Below are positions 36,801 through 45,151 of a stretch of DNA of 64,000 nucleotides, in pieces (position 1 is the first letter of the stretch; each line of letters starts with the position of its first letter). The position numbers and the translations under genes are program-made. The stretch is taken from positions 1,674,001 to 1,738,000 of the forward strand of contig NZ_JACVAQ010000001.1 of NCBI RefSeq assembly GCF_014851905.1, given 5' to 3'. This DNA comes from Pseudomonas sp. PDM14. GTDB lineage: Bacteria; Pseudomonadota; Gammaproteobacteria; Pseudomonadales; Pseudomonadaceae. The notes beneath the pieces are model-generated. The model was not told the origin of the DNA and did no database searches. It saw nothing but the letters and a program-made list of their open reading frames with translations.

Positions 36801-37652
36801 AGCCAGCCACTGGGCGAGTCGCGGGCCATCGCCGAGCGCATCATCAGCCTGTGCCCGCCGCCGGTGCGCGAAGCCTGCCTGCTCGGCTTCGGCGAGGACC
36901 CGCTGGTCAACGCCCGCACGTATCTGTGCCTGGGCCTGTGGGTCGAGGGTTATCCCGAACGCGCGCAGGCGGTGTGCGAGGAGCTGCTCGCCGACACCCG
37001 CGCCCACGGCAGCGCCAACGCCATCTGCCACTCGCTGGTGTTCGCCTGCATGCTCCACTGCCTGCTGCGCGATCCGCAGCGCGTGGCGCAGATGGCCGAG
37101 GAAACCCTGCGCCACAGCCGCGGCAAGGGCCTGCAACTGTGGGAAGACATCGCCAACGTGATGGTCGGCTGGTCCCGGGTGCACCTGGGCGATGCCCTCG
37201 GTCTGCAGGACATCCAGCTCGGTATCGACGGCAATCGGCGCAGCATGCCGGTGATCGAGGTGACCCTCGCCACCCTGCACCTCGACGCCCTGACCCGGCT
37301 CGGCGAGCACCAGCAGGTCATCGACCTCGCCGCGCTGACCCTGCAGACCGCCGAACGGCGCGGCGACCGCTACCTGCTGCCGGAAGTGCTGCGCCTGCAA
37401 ACGGCGGCGCTACTGGCCCTCGGCCGCGAGGAGCAGGTCGCGCCCACCCTCGACAGTGCCGAACAGCTGGCCCGGCGCATGGACGCGCGCGCGCTGCTGC
37501 TGCGCCTGGCGATGCAACGAGCCGACTGGCGCCGCGACACGGCAAGCCGCGCGGCACTGCACCAGGTACTCGAATCGTTCGATGAAGGCCGGGATACGCC
37601 GGACCTGCGCGACGCCCAGGCGCTGCTGGCGTCGCTCGCAGCTCAGGCCTGA
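33834..37652 (+). CDS. Large SARP/BTAD-type regulator with degenerate cyclase, AAA ATPase and TPR-like regions
   Basis: A 1272-residue cytoplasmic regulator. The N-terminal winged-helix plus bacterial transcriptional activator domain spans about 8-255 (FALNLLGPFSATWKGQALDGFNYDKMRALLAYVALE; WRGNLRRTLSDLRRVL). A class III nucleotide-cyclase-like domain follows at about 292-445, but its first metal Asp region reads VLYCELSAPG and the second HGGGLLAYFGYP, so both catalytic Asp residues are missing. Next is an ATPase with Walker A GDPGVGKS (489-496) and Walker B LLLVLEDAHWAD (D620), then a helical TPR-like tail to the end. ATG 33834 is chosen because the domain starts directly after it. Its 3' end overlaps creB tail to tail by 10 bp. 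It probably activates nearby genes; its ligand is unknown. Confidence 0.85.
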   Translation: MDAAARATPFALNLLGPFSATWKGQALDGFNYDKMRALLAYVALEHRQEHSRETLAALLWESSPPSAWRGNLRRTLSDLRRVLETPTDLTLFATSKNTLQFLPCGEIDALQFLQPPAGCNCQRCDACLAHLEDAASRYRGDLLAGLDLPDCPDFEDWLLLQRESLRCHALALFEHLSNHFEQRGDLQRALPHARRLVELDPWQESGQQRLMRLLALNGQSAAALSQYEAFRGQLLKELGVHPSQDCRDLHQRIRQGEIRAAEVPAVVAAPVALPPPPAELRQVTVLYCELSAPGSSDPEEALSLLATPQAQCIQVIRAHGGYVVQSHGGGLLAYFGYPRAREDAARMAVQAALALPAACEPAQVRCGLHTGQIVTAPSQQIPDATGFTSDLAVQVRQLAGYQEVTLSSATYRLVEGYFRCQPLQLCLLGPGASAGTIYRAEAASAAHHRLAVQPQLTPLTGRDAQLQQLLALWQQVRASQRCHSLLLSGDPGVGKSRLILELGKTLAVTHPGRQVELRCLEQRSNDPFAPCAELLTSLCGFTAQEDGPARYRKLASILRAFPMAADATDLIADLLGLPLPSESPVPQMQGEMWREQMNEALLAIIRGVSQNEALLLVLEDAHWADASTLNLAERLLHDAADRPLLLLLSARPEFAGLAWESAGAQRLDLPHLSSEQAREMVADLPQDLDPAALQRVLTLADGVPLFIEELVQWAAASQTPNSSIPLTLNDLLMARIDQLGEARHTAQIAACIGREFHAELLEALHPGKPADLHAHLGALLRAGLLSPGQQPSLTQFKHALIQQAAYLSQPKAQRRTVHAQIAAILQERFPARAQHAPAQVAHHLHEAGLAEQALPLWQQAGRNARRISANREAADYFQRALDCLATLPPSPQRDGLELPLQLELGASLNSSAGYGAPTTLAAFSRALQLGQELQSHEAAFQALVGVWGCSSSHDQAYQLGQQVLLAAQQSGQVPLVLLGNMCTLGGAFWSQPLGESRAIAERIISLCPPPVREACLLGFGEDPLVNARTYLCLGLWVEGYPERAQAVCEELLADTRAHGSANAICHSLVFACMLHCLLRDPQRVAQMAEETLRHSRGKGLQLWEDIANVMVGWSRVHLGDALGLQDIQLGIDGNRRSMPVIEVTLATLHLDALTRLGEHQQVIDLAALTLQTAERRGDRYLLPEVLRLQTAALLALGREEQVAPTLDSAEQLARRMDARALLLRLAMQRADWRRDTASRAALHQVLESFDEGRDTPDLRDAQALLASLAAQA

Positions 37653-38329
37653 GCCGGGCTGTAGCTGTAGCCGAGGCCGCGGTGGGTCTGGATCGCCTCG
37701 GCCGCCGGGGCGACTTGGCGCAGCTTGGCGCGCAGGCTCTTGATGTGGCTGTCGACGTTGCGCTCGTAGCCGACATCGGCGGCCACGCCCAGCGCGTCGA
37801 GCAACTGCTCGCGGGAGAACACCCGTTCGGGCTGGCCGAGCAGGGTCTGCAACAGGCGAAATTCATGGCGGGTCAGCACCAGCAGTTGCTGGTGGTAGTG
37901 GATCTGCACGCGCTCGTTGTCGATGCGGAACGCTGCGCTCCCGGCGACGGCCGGCTCGGCCGCGCGCGGCGCCATGCGCTTGAGGATCGCCTTGACTCGC
38001 GCCGCCACTTCACGCGGGCTGAAAGGCTTGACCACGTAGTCGTCGGCGCCGATTTCCAGGCCCACGACACGGTCGATCTCGGCGTTGCGCGCGGTGAGGA
38101 ACAGCACCGGCACGTCGGAGAAGCGACGCAGGCGCTTGCAGGCTTCGAAGCCGCTGATGTCGGGCAGGCCGACATCGAGGATGATCAAATCTGCCGGCGT
38201 GCGCTGCTGCACGGCCAGCGCCTCTTCGGCCAGGCTCAGCCAGGTGGTGGCGAAGCCTTCGCCCTGCAACGCGTAGATCAGCGTGTCGGCGATGGCGGCT
38301 TCGTCTTCGACTATGAGGATATGCGGCAT
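37643..38329 (-). CDS. creB: Two-component response regulator CreB
   Basis: A 228-residue OmpR/PhoB-type regulator. The receiver domain opens with HILIVEDEAAIADTL (acidic pair), has the phospho-acceptor in LIILDVGLPD (about D52), and FLTARN and DDYVVKPFSPRE for the conserved Thr and Lys. The C-terminal winged helix ends with THRGLGYSYSPA. The sequence matches CreB more closely than PhoB or OmpR. Its cognate kinase gene creC is not adjacent, as is usual, but 5.8 kb downstream beyond the large regulator, HAF gene 1 and csaA. A direct-repeat site lies 18 bp upstream of the start. Confidence 0.92.
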   Translation of the reverse strand: MPHILIVEDEAAIADTLIYALQGEGFATTWLSLAEEALAVQQRTPADLIILDVGLPDISGFEACKRLRRFSDVPVLFLTARNAEIDRVVGLEIGADDYVVKPFSPREVAARVKAILKRMAPRAAEPAVAGSAAFRIDNERVQIHYHQQLLVLTRHEFRLLQTLLGQPERVFSREQLLDALGVAADVGYERNVDSHIKSLRAKLRQVAPAAEAIQTHRGLGYSYSPAQA

Positions 38330-38346
38330 GGCATCCGTGCTACCTG

Positions 38347-38362
38347 AAACGGTGGCGGAACG
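38347..38362 (-). promoter_or_regulatory. CGTTC-type direct repeat before creB
   Basis: Read on the creB strand, the site is CGTTC-N6-CGTTT, with the 11-bp periodicity of a CreB box, 18 bp upstream of the creB ATG. It is the most degenerate of the four sites and could reflect autoregulation. Confidence 0.35.
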
Positions 38363-38384
38363 GTGCCGCAAGCCCGCACGTGCG

Positions 38385-38480
38385 TCAATCGCTGTGCGGT
38401 TGCTCAAACGGCTCGCCGACGACGTACAGACCCGATACGAACAGCACCAGCAGACCGCCGAACATCAGTAATTCCTGCAT
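38385..38480 (-). CDS. 31-residue single-span membrane microprotein
   Basis: A very short gene encoding MQELLMFGGLLVLFVSGLYV followed by VGEPFEQPHSD: one hydrophobic helix and an acidic-polar tail. Support comes from a strong ribosome site (AAAGGAG, 8 bp before the ATG) and a clean helix. It lies between HAF gene 2 and creB on the same strand, 55 bp before the creB start, so it probably shares their transcript. No family is recognised; it could modulate a membrane sensor such as CreC, which is speculation. Confidence 0.6.
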   Translation of the reverse strand: MQELLMFGGLLVLFVSGLYVVGEPFEQPHSD

Positions 38481-38548
38481 ATCCAGCACTCCTTTGTCCT
38501 GGAAAAGGTGGGCAACATCCTTGTCGACCCGTGACGTGGTTGAAACGT

Positions 38549-39661
38549 TCAGAAAATCGGCCAGCGTGGCCGCGCACTGGCGATGAAGGCGCGTTCGCCC
38601 TCCAGCTGGCCGACCACCACCAGGCCATCGGCGCTGATGCCGTTGACCTGCACCACCGGCACCGCGGCGGCAGCCAGGCTGTGCTCGTTCAGCCACTGCT
38701 CGACCGTGCGCATGCCGCGCGCGGCACACCAGACGAAACCACGCTCGGCGTCATCGGCCTTGCCATCGCTGGCGACGCCGACGATCACCGAACCGTCGGC
38801 GCTCACCGCGTTGGCCCGCGACACCAGGCCGCCGTGCAGACCGCCGAGGCTGCGCATGCCGCTGTCCTCGCGCCAGACGAAGGCGCGCAGCGCCTCGCCG
38901 GCATGACCGTCGCTGGCGACGCCGACGATGGTCGAGCCGTCGGCGCTGATCGCCGTGGCCATGGAGAAATGCCCGCCATTCAACGTGCCGAGGTCACGCA
39001 GGCCATCGTGTTCGGTCCAGCGTACGGCCCGGCGCGCCTGGCCGCTGCGGCCATCATCGGCATAACCGGCGACGATGCGCCCGTTGGCGCTGATCGCACA
39101 GGCATGGCTGCTGTGCCCGCCGTGCAGCACGCCGAGGCTGCGCATGCCGCTGGCGAAGCTCCAGTAGAAGCCGCGGCAGGCGTTGTCGGCCGCGCCATCG
39201 GCGGCATCGCCGACCACCACGAGGCCATCGGCGCTGGTCGCGTAGCCGTGGGAATAGCGGCCGGCGTTGAGGGTGCCGAGGTTCTGCAGGCCGCCCTGAC
39301 GGGTCCAGCGAAACGCACGGTCGGCGTCTTCCGCCGCGCCATCCTCGACAGTGCCGACGATCACCCGGCCATAGGCGCTGATGCCTTCGGCCGAGGCGTA
39401 GCGCCCGCCATTGAGGTTGCCGATGCTGTGCAGGCCGGTGTTGCGCGTCCAGGCCACGGCGCGCAGCTGCAGGGCATTGTCGGCATCGGCGGCCATGCCG
39501 ATGACGTGCAGACCGTCGGCGCTGATCGCGTTGACGCGGATGTAGCTGTCGCCGTTGAGGCTGCCGATCCGTTCGAGCCCGACGAACTCGGGCTCCACCG
39601 CGAACAGCCCGGCCGTGAGCACCTGATTGGCGCGTTGAGCCAGAGCGCTGAAATTGTTCAT
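38549..39661 (-). CDS. HAF-repeat protein 2 (paralogue of HAF protein 1)
   Basis: A 370-residue protein without a leader, made of seven repeats like its paralogue: for example AISADGLHVIGMAADADN, TSADGLVVVGDAADGAADN and AVSADGSVIVGVASDGKADD, each followed by R-x-F/V-x-W and L-x-x-L-N/H-G-G. Repeat 3 of both proteins contains VVGDAADGAADN or VIVGDAADGAADN, so they arose by whole-gene duplication rather than independent repeat growth. The start at 39661 is the first ATG directly before the repeats. It lies upstream of the microprotein and creB on the same strand. Function is unknown; ligand or protein binding by a propeller is a guess. Confidence 0.8.
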   Translation of the reverse strand: MNNFSALAQRANQVLTAGLFAVEPEFVGLERIGSLNGDSYIRVNAISADGLHVIGMAADADNALQLRAVAWTRNTGLHSIGNLNGGRYASAEGISAYGRVIVGTVEDGAAEDADRAFRWTRQGGLQNLGTLNAGRYSHGYATSADGLVVVGDAADGAADNACRGFYWSFASGMRSLGVLHGGHSSHACAISANGRIVAGYADDGRSGQARRAVRWTEHDGLRDLGTLNGGHFSMATAISADGSTIVGVASDGHAGEALRAFVWREDSGMRSLGGLHGGLVSRANAVSADGSVIVGVASDGKADDAERGFVWCAARGMRTVEQWLNEHSLAAAAVPVVQVNGISADGLVVVGQLEGERAFIASARPRWPIF

Positions 39662-39762
39662 CCTTGCCACCCATCGTGAAAAATTGGATGCAGGCGACGC
39701 CCCACTGGAGTTGCGTGCCGACGCTGGAGCGCCGCCTGCCACTGCATCCTGAACGCCGAGCG

Positions 39763-39778
39763 TTCGCGGATCGTTCAA
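39763..39778. promoter_or_regulatory. CreB-like box upstream of HAF gene 2
   Basis: TTCGC-GGATCG-TTCAA has the same spacing as the site at 33594 and shares GAGCGTTCGC with it. It lies about 100 bp before the HAF gene 2 start. Confidence 0.45.
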
Positions 39779-39909
39779 TATTTCGAGCAATTGATGTTTT
39801 TCTTTGCCACTCGTCGCCTTACCAGCGGCTCAAGCCCGTTGAACGCGCTGAATCAGCGTTCATTTTATGCAACAGCATAAGCGCTGCGCATGATGCCGCG
39901 AGGGCGCGC

Positions 39910-40095
39910 TCAGGGGTGCTCGGCCGGCGCCTGGCGCTTGCGGGCGATGCGGGGCGCCTGGTGCCGCGCGCAGCTGGCGGAAGCCGCCTGCGGCGCATCG
40001 ATGACAGCGGTGCGCCGTTCGGAGCGCTCGGCGGCAGGGCTGGCCACCGCGTAGGCGAGGCCAAGGGAGAGAGTCAGGGCGGTGAGTAGATTCAT
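39910..40095 (-). CDS. Small secreted basic protein
   Basis: A 61-residue protein with a signal peptide (MNLLTALTLSLGLAYAVASPA) and a short Arg-rich mature part with one Cys (SERRTAVIDAPQAASASCARH and RKRQAPAEHP). The ATG at 40095 follows CAGGA at 8-bp spacing; a longer frame from 40167 gives no plausible leader. The 248 bp between it and HAF gene 2 (39662-39909) holds only the CreB-like site. No family is recognised. A CreB-like box lies 65 bp upstream, which argues it is a real regulated gene. Confidence 0.6.
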   Translation of the reverse strand: MNLLTALTLSLGLAYAVASPAAERSERRTAVIDAPQAASASCARHQAPRIARKRQAPAEHP

Positions 40096-40159
40096 GGTGC
40101 GGGTCCTGTGCAAGCCGGAGCCCGATGCCCCGGTGTGACAGCACGCTACGCAGCCAGCG

Positions 40160-40175
40160 TTCGGCATTCGTTCAC
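40160..40175. promoter_or_regulatory. CreB-like box upstream of the small secreted protein gene
   Basis: TTCGG-CATTCG-TTCAC keeps the second half of the CreB box perfectly and the 11-bp period. It lies 65 bp before the small gene start and just downstream of the HD-GYP gene stop. Confidence 0.5.
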
Positions 40176-40191
40176 GGCGCCAGCCGTCGGC

Positions 40192-41436
40192 TCAGCTGTG
40201 GTAGGAGCCGTTGCGCGCCTCGAGGCCGGACCACAGCGCCTCGATGTTCTTGAAGCCCCAGTCTTCGGCACATTCGCGACCGACGATCTTGTCGCGCCCG
40301 ACCAGCTTGGCCAGATCGACGACTTCCTGGGTGATCGGCACCTTGGAACGCGCCGAGAAGAACACCTTCACCCGCGGCGTCAGCAACGACCTCTCGTGCT
40401 GCTCCATGACCACGCCGAGGCGGCCGCTTTCCAGGCGTACCAGCGCGCCCACCGGATAGATGCCCACCGATTTGACGAAGGCCTGGAACACGCGCTCGTC
40501 GAAGTGGCCTTTCCACTCGGCCATCTTGCGAATCGACTCGGCCGGGTCCCAGCCCTTCTTGTACGGCCGGTCGGAGGTGATGGCGTCGTACACGTCGCAC
40601 ACCGCGCCCATGCGCGCGAACAGGCTGATCTGCTCGCCGGCCAGGCGGTGCGGGTAGCCGGTGCCGTCGAATTTCTCGTGGTGGTGCAGGCACACGTCGA
40701 GCGCCAGCGCGCTGATCTGCCGGCTTTCCAGCAGCATGCGTCCGCCCGCCTCCGGGTGCTGGCGCATGGTGCTGAATTCGTTGTCGGTGAGCTTGCCCGG
40801 CTTGTTCAGGATGACATCGGGAATGGCCATCTTGCCGATGTCATGGAGCAGGCCGGCCATGCCCGCCTCGTGCACCTGTTCGCCGGACATGCCGAGCTGG
40901 CGCGCCAGGGCGATCATCAATGCGCAGACCGCCACCGAGTGCATGTAGGTGTATTCGTCGGAGGTTTTCAGGCGCGCCAGGCTGATCATCGCATTGGGGT
41001 GGCGCAGCACCGAGTCGGAGATCTCGTTGACCATGTCGGCGACATGGTCGAGGGTCACCGCCTGGCCCATGCGCGCATCGCTGAACATCTCGACGATGGC
41101 TGCCTTGGAGCGGGCGCAGAGCTTCTGCGCGCGGGCAATCTCCTCTTCCAGCGAGACCCGCGCCGGCGCCGTCTTGCTTTCGGCGGCGAGCAGGCGCGCC
41201 TCGGCCTCGGCCGAGACCTCGGCAACCGAAGCGCTGACCTGGCCGGGGGCGACATCCAGCCCCTTGCCGGCGTCGATCCACACTTCGCGCACATCGGACT
41301 CGCGAATGCGCTCGAGATCGCGCTCGGTCTTGAGGAGGAAATTGCCTTTCCAGAAGGGGTGGTCCATCCATGAGCCACAGAATTCGTGGATATACATGCC
41401 GAGGCAAAGCTCGGACACCGCAATACGTTTCAGCAC
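40192..41436 (-). CDS. HD-GYP domain c-di-GMP phosphodiesterase with DUF3391 N-terminus
   Basis: A 414-residue cytoplasmic protein. The N-terminal DUF3391 region (MLKRIAVSELCLGMYIHEFCGSWMDHPFWKGNFLL) is followed by an HD-GYP domain at about 145-330. Metal and signature residues are intact: MHSVAVCALM, AGLLHDIGKMAIPDVILNKPGKL, HHHEKFDGTGYPHRLAGEQI and the closing DVYDAITSDRPYKK. This class hydrolyses c-di-GMP to GMP. The initiator appears to be GTG at 41436. It is transcribed toward the small secreted gene with 97 bp between. The sensory input of DUF3391 is unknown. Confidence 0.93.
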   Translation of the reverse strand: MLKRIAVSELCLGMYIHEFCGSWMDHPFWKGNFLLKTERDLERIRESDVREVWIDAGKGLDVAPGQVSASVAEVSAEAEARLLAAESKTAPARVSLEEEIARAQKLCARSKAAIVEMFSDARMGQAVTLDHVADMVNEISDSVLRHPNAMISLARLKTSDEYTYMHSVAVCALMIALARQLGMSGEQVHEAGMAGLLHDIGKMAIPDVILNKPGKLTDNEFSTMRQHPEAGGRMLLESRQISALALDVCLHHHEKFDGTGYPHRLAGEQISLFARMGAVCDVYDAITSDRPYKKGWDPAESIRKMAEWKGHFDERVFQAFVKSVGIYPVGALVRLESGRLGVVMEQHERSLLTPRVKVFFSARSKVPITQEVVDLAKLVGRDKIVGRECAEDWGFKNIEALWSGLEARNGSYHS

Positions 41437-41626
41437 GATGGATGAATACCGCAGGCTGGATGTTGTTCTTCTGGATTGATCATAAGCGATGGCAACGATA
41501 AAGGCACATTGATATCAACGAGCGCACGCCGTCGCGTTGTCGCACCTGCGACAGCCGCGGACGGCAGCCTTCGACGCGAACGCACAGCGCGTTATGATGG
41601 CGCTTTTTCGGCAACAAGGACTTGCC

Positions 41627-42514
41627 ATGCGTCGTCTGCTGACCGCTGCCAGCATCATCGTGCTGCTCCTGCTCAACACCCTGATCCTGATCGGCCCGCT
41701 GCTGCTGATCGCCCTGCTCAAGCTGGTGCTGCCCGGCAAGCGCCTGCGCACCCTGTGCTCGCGCGGGGTGATGTGGGTGGCGGAAACCTGGGCCGAGATC
41801 GACAAGCTGATCTTCGCCCTGCTCACCCCGACCGTGTGGGACATCCGCGGCGGCGAAGGCTTGCGCCGCGATCGCTCGTACCTGGTGATCAGCAACCACC
41901 AGTCCTGGGTCGATATCCCCGCGCTGGTCCAGGCGTTCAATCGCAAGACGCCCTACTTCAAGTTCTTCCTCAAGCAGGAGCTGATCTGGGTGCCCTTCCT
42001 CGGCCTGGCGTTCTGGGCCCTGGATTACCCGTTCATGAAGCGTTACACCAAGGCCTACCTGGCGCGTAACCCGCACATGCAGGGTAAGGACCTGGAGATC
42101 ACCCGCGCCGCCTGCGAACGCTTCAAGGACCTCCCGGTGACCGTCGTCAACTACCTCGAAGGCACCCGTTTCACCCCGGCCAAGCAAGCCGCGCAGCAGT
42201 CGCCCTACCGCCACCTGCTCAAACCCAAGGCCGGCGGTGTGGCGTTCGTCCTGGCCACGCTCGGCCCGCAACTGGACGCGGTGCTGGATATCACCCTGGT
42301 CTACCCCGGCAACCGCGCACCGGGATTCTGGGCCCTGATCAGCGGGCAACTGCCCAAGGTCATCGTCGACATCCGCACCCGCGAGCTGGACCCGGCACTG
42401 TGGGCCGGCGACTACCAGAACGACGCGGCCTTCCGCGCGCGCACCCAGGCCTGGGTCAGCCAGTTGTGGCAGGACAAGGACGCACGCATCGCCGAGCTGA
42501 AACACGAGATCTGA
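41627..42514 (+). CDS. 1-acylglycerol-3-phosphate acyltransferase-like protein (YihG-like)
   Basis: A 295-residue inner-membrane acyltransferase. An N-terminal helix (TAASIIVLLLLNTLILIGPLLLIALL) precedes the PlsC-type motifs: NHQSWVD (catalytic HX4D), YFKFFLKQELIWVPFLG, YLEGTRFTP and the PKAGGVAFVLATLG segment. This pattern matches YihG, a paralogue of PlsC; it probably acylates lysophosphatidic acid with a distinct acyl preference. ATG 41627 follows AAGGA. It is divergent from the HD-GYP gene and converges on the TorT-like gene with only 4 bp between stops. Confidence 0.88.
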   Translation: MRRLLTAASIIVLLLLNTLILIGPLLLIALLKLVLPGKRLRTLCSRGVMWVAETWAEIDKLIFALLTPTVWDIRGGEGLRRDRSYLVISNHQSWVDIPALVQAFNRKTPYFKFFLKQELIWVPFLGLAFWALDYPFMKRYTKAYLARNPHMQGKDLEITRAACERFKDLPVTVVNYLEGTRFTPAKQAAQQSPYRHLLKPKAGGVAFVLATLGPQLDAVLDITLVYPGNRAPGFWALISGQLPKVIVDIRTRELDPALWAGDYQNDAAFRARTQAWVSQLWQDKDARIAELKHEI

Positions 42515-42518
42515 GCGC

Positions 42519-43544
42519 CTACTGCAGATCCTGACGGATCATCCAGTGCCCGGACGGCGGCATCAGTCGGGTGATGTCGAAATGCTTGAGCGCGCGCTGG
42601 TCGAGCATCTCGATCTGCGGGCTGACCAGCGTCGCATGCGGTTTACCCTCGATGGCGCGGATCGCCAGGTCGATGGCGATCCGCGCCTGTAGCACCGGCG
42701 AATCGGTCGGCGCGGCGAGGATGAAGCCATCGCGGATCTGCTCGACGATGCGCTCGGTGGCGTAGGTCGCCAGCACCTGGGCGCGGTACTTGCCACCGGA
42801 AGTCTGCACCAGCTGCGCGGCGAACCCCGCCGCCTCGGCATTGCCGAGCAGGTAATCGAGATCACCATGGGCGGCCAGCAGCGGCCGCACCAGCAGCGCC
42901 TGACGGGTGCGGTCAACCGGGCCATACCCGGCGTGGTGCAGGGTGATCGGCCGGCCACGCAACGCCGCCTGCAAATCGCGCTCGGCATCCACCACCCAGC
43001 CCGCCCCCTGCGGCCCCGGCAGCCAGCCGAGGCTGAAGCGGCTGTCCTCACGGCGGCCTTCGATGTAGCTCAGCGCCTCGGCGGTCATCGCCGCGAAATC
43101 CACCCGCGCGCTGGCGGTGACGTCGGCGCAGTCGATGCGGTTGACCAGGTCGATCACCGGTTTGCCGGCCTTGTGCAGCGTGCTGATCAGCGGGCACAGG
43201 TCCTGGGTGTTGATGGCCGCGATGACGTAGGCGTCGGCATCCAGGCTGCGGCAGTGGCGCAGCTGCTCGAGCTGCACCTGCGGGTTCTCATAGCCACCGG
43301 CTTCGTAGATGCCCAGCTTCACGCCCTGGCGATCGGCCTCGCCATCCAGGCCCCAGGCCACACCCCACCAGTAGCGATCCTTGCCATGCGGCAGCAGCGC
43401 GCAGATGCGCCAGGGCTGCGCCGCCTGTGCCTGCGGCTGGTACTGCACGGCCTGACCATCGGCCTGCACCGCCGCCGGGAACCACTCGGCCGCCAGCACC
43501 GGGGCGCTCAACCCACTCAACAGCAACAGCCAGAGAATGCGCAT
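42519..43544 (-). CDS. TorT-like periplasmic binding protein
   Basis: A 341-residue secreted protein with leader MRILWLLLLSGLSAPVLA and a two-lobed type I periplasmic-binding fold: ICALLPHGKDRYWWGVAWGLDGEADRQGVKLGIYEAGGYENPQVQLEQL, then DAYVIAAINTQDLCPLI. The length and this opening match E. coli TorT, which binds trimethylamine oxide and signals through the kinase TorS. No torS, torR or torCAD is present in the window, so its partner is elsewhere or it senses another ligand. The ligand is unverified. Confidence 0.8.
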   Translation of the reverse strand: MRILWLLLLSGLSAPVLAAEWFPAAVQADGQAVQYQPQAQAAQPWRICALLPHGKDRYWWGVAWGLDGEADRQGVKLGIYEAGGYENPQVQLEQLRHCRSLDADAYVIAAINTQDLCPLISTLHKAGKPVIDLVNRIDCADVTASARVDFAAMTAEALSYIEGRREDSRFSLGWLPGPQGAGWVVDAERDLQAALRGRPITLHHAGYGPVDRTRQALLVRPLLAAHGDLDYLLGNAEAAGFAAQLVQTSGGKYRAQVLATYATERIVEQIRDGFILAAPTDSPVLQARIAIDLAIRAIEGKPHATLVSPQIEMLDQRALKHFDITRLMPPSGHWMIRQDLQ

Positions 43545-43705
43545 CGACGACTGCCTCGAGCGGGTTGGCGAAAGGGAAATCTGTATCCAGCGTAGAAGCT
43601 CCTGGCGATCTTTTGCAGGCGATCCGTCACCGGCCGCCGGTTAGTCACGGCCCGCGGCGCCGCGCCTGATACAATCGCGCCCACTTTTTTCTGCAGGTTT
43701 CCCCC

Positions 43706-45082
<1,377 letters not shown>

Positions 45083-45151
45083 CGCTCGGCCAACGGGTGA
45101 TTTTGCCAACGGCGCTGTGCCATCATCCGCAGCGCTAACGTTGGAGGTCGC

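Noticed and set aside
32312..39661. CRISPR-like or DNA satellite repeats in the HAF genes
   Set aside because: The periodicity is about 140 bp, diverged, and in frame with a protein repeat; there are no short identical repeats with unique spacers.
39664..40089. 141-codon plus-strand frame between HAF gene 2 and the HD-GYP gene
   Set aside because: It overlaps the small secreted gene antisense and has no domain, leader or ribosome site.
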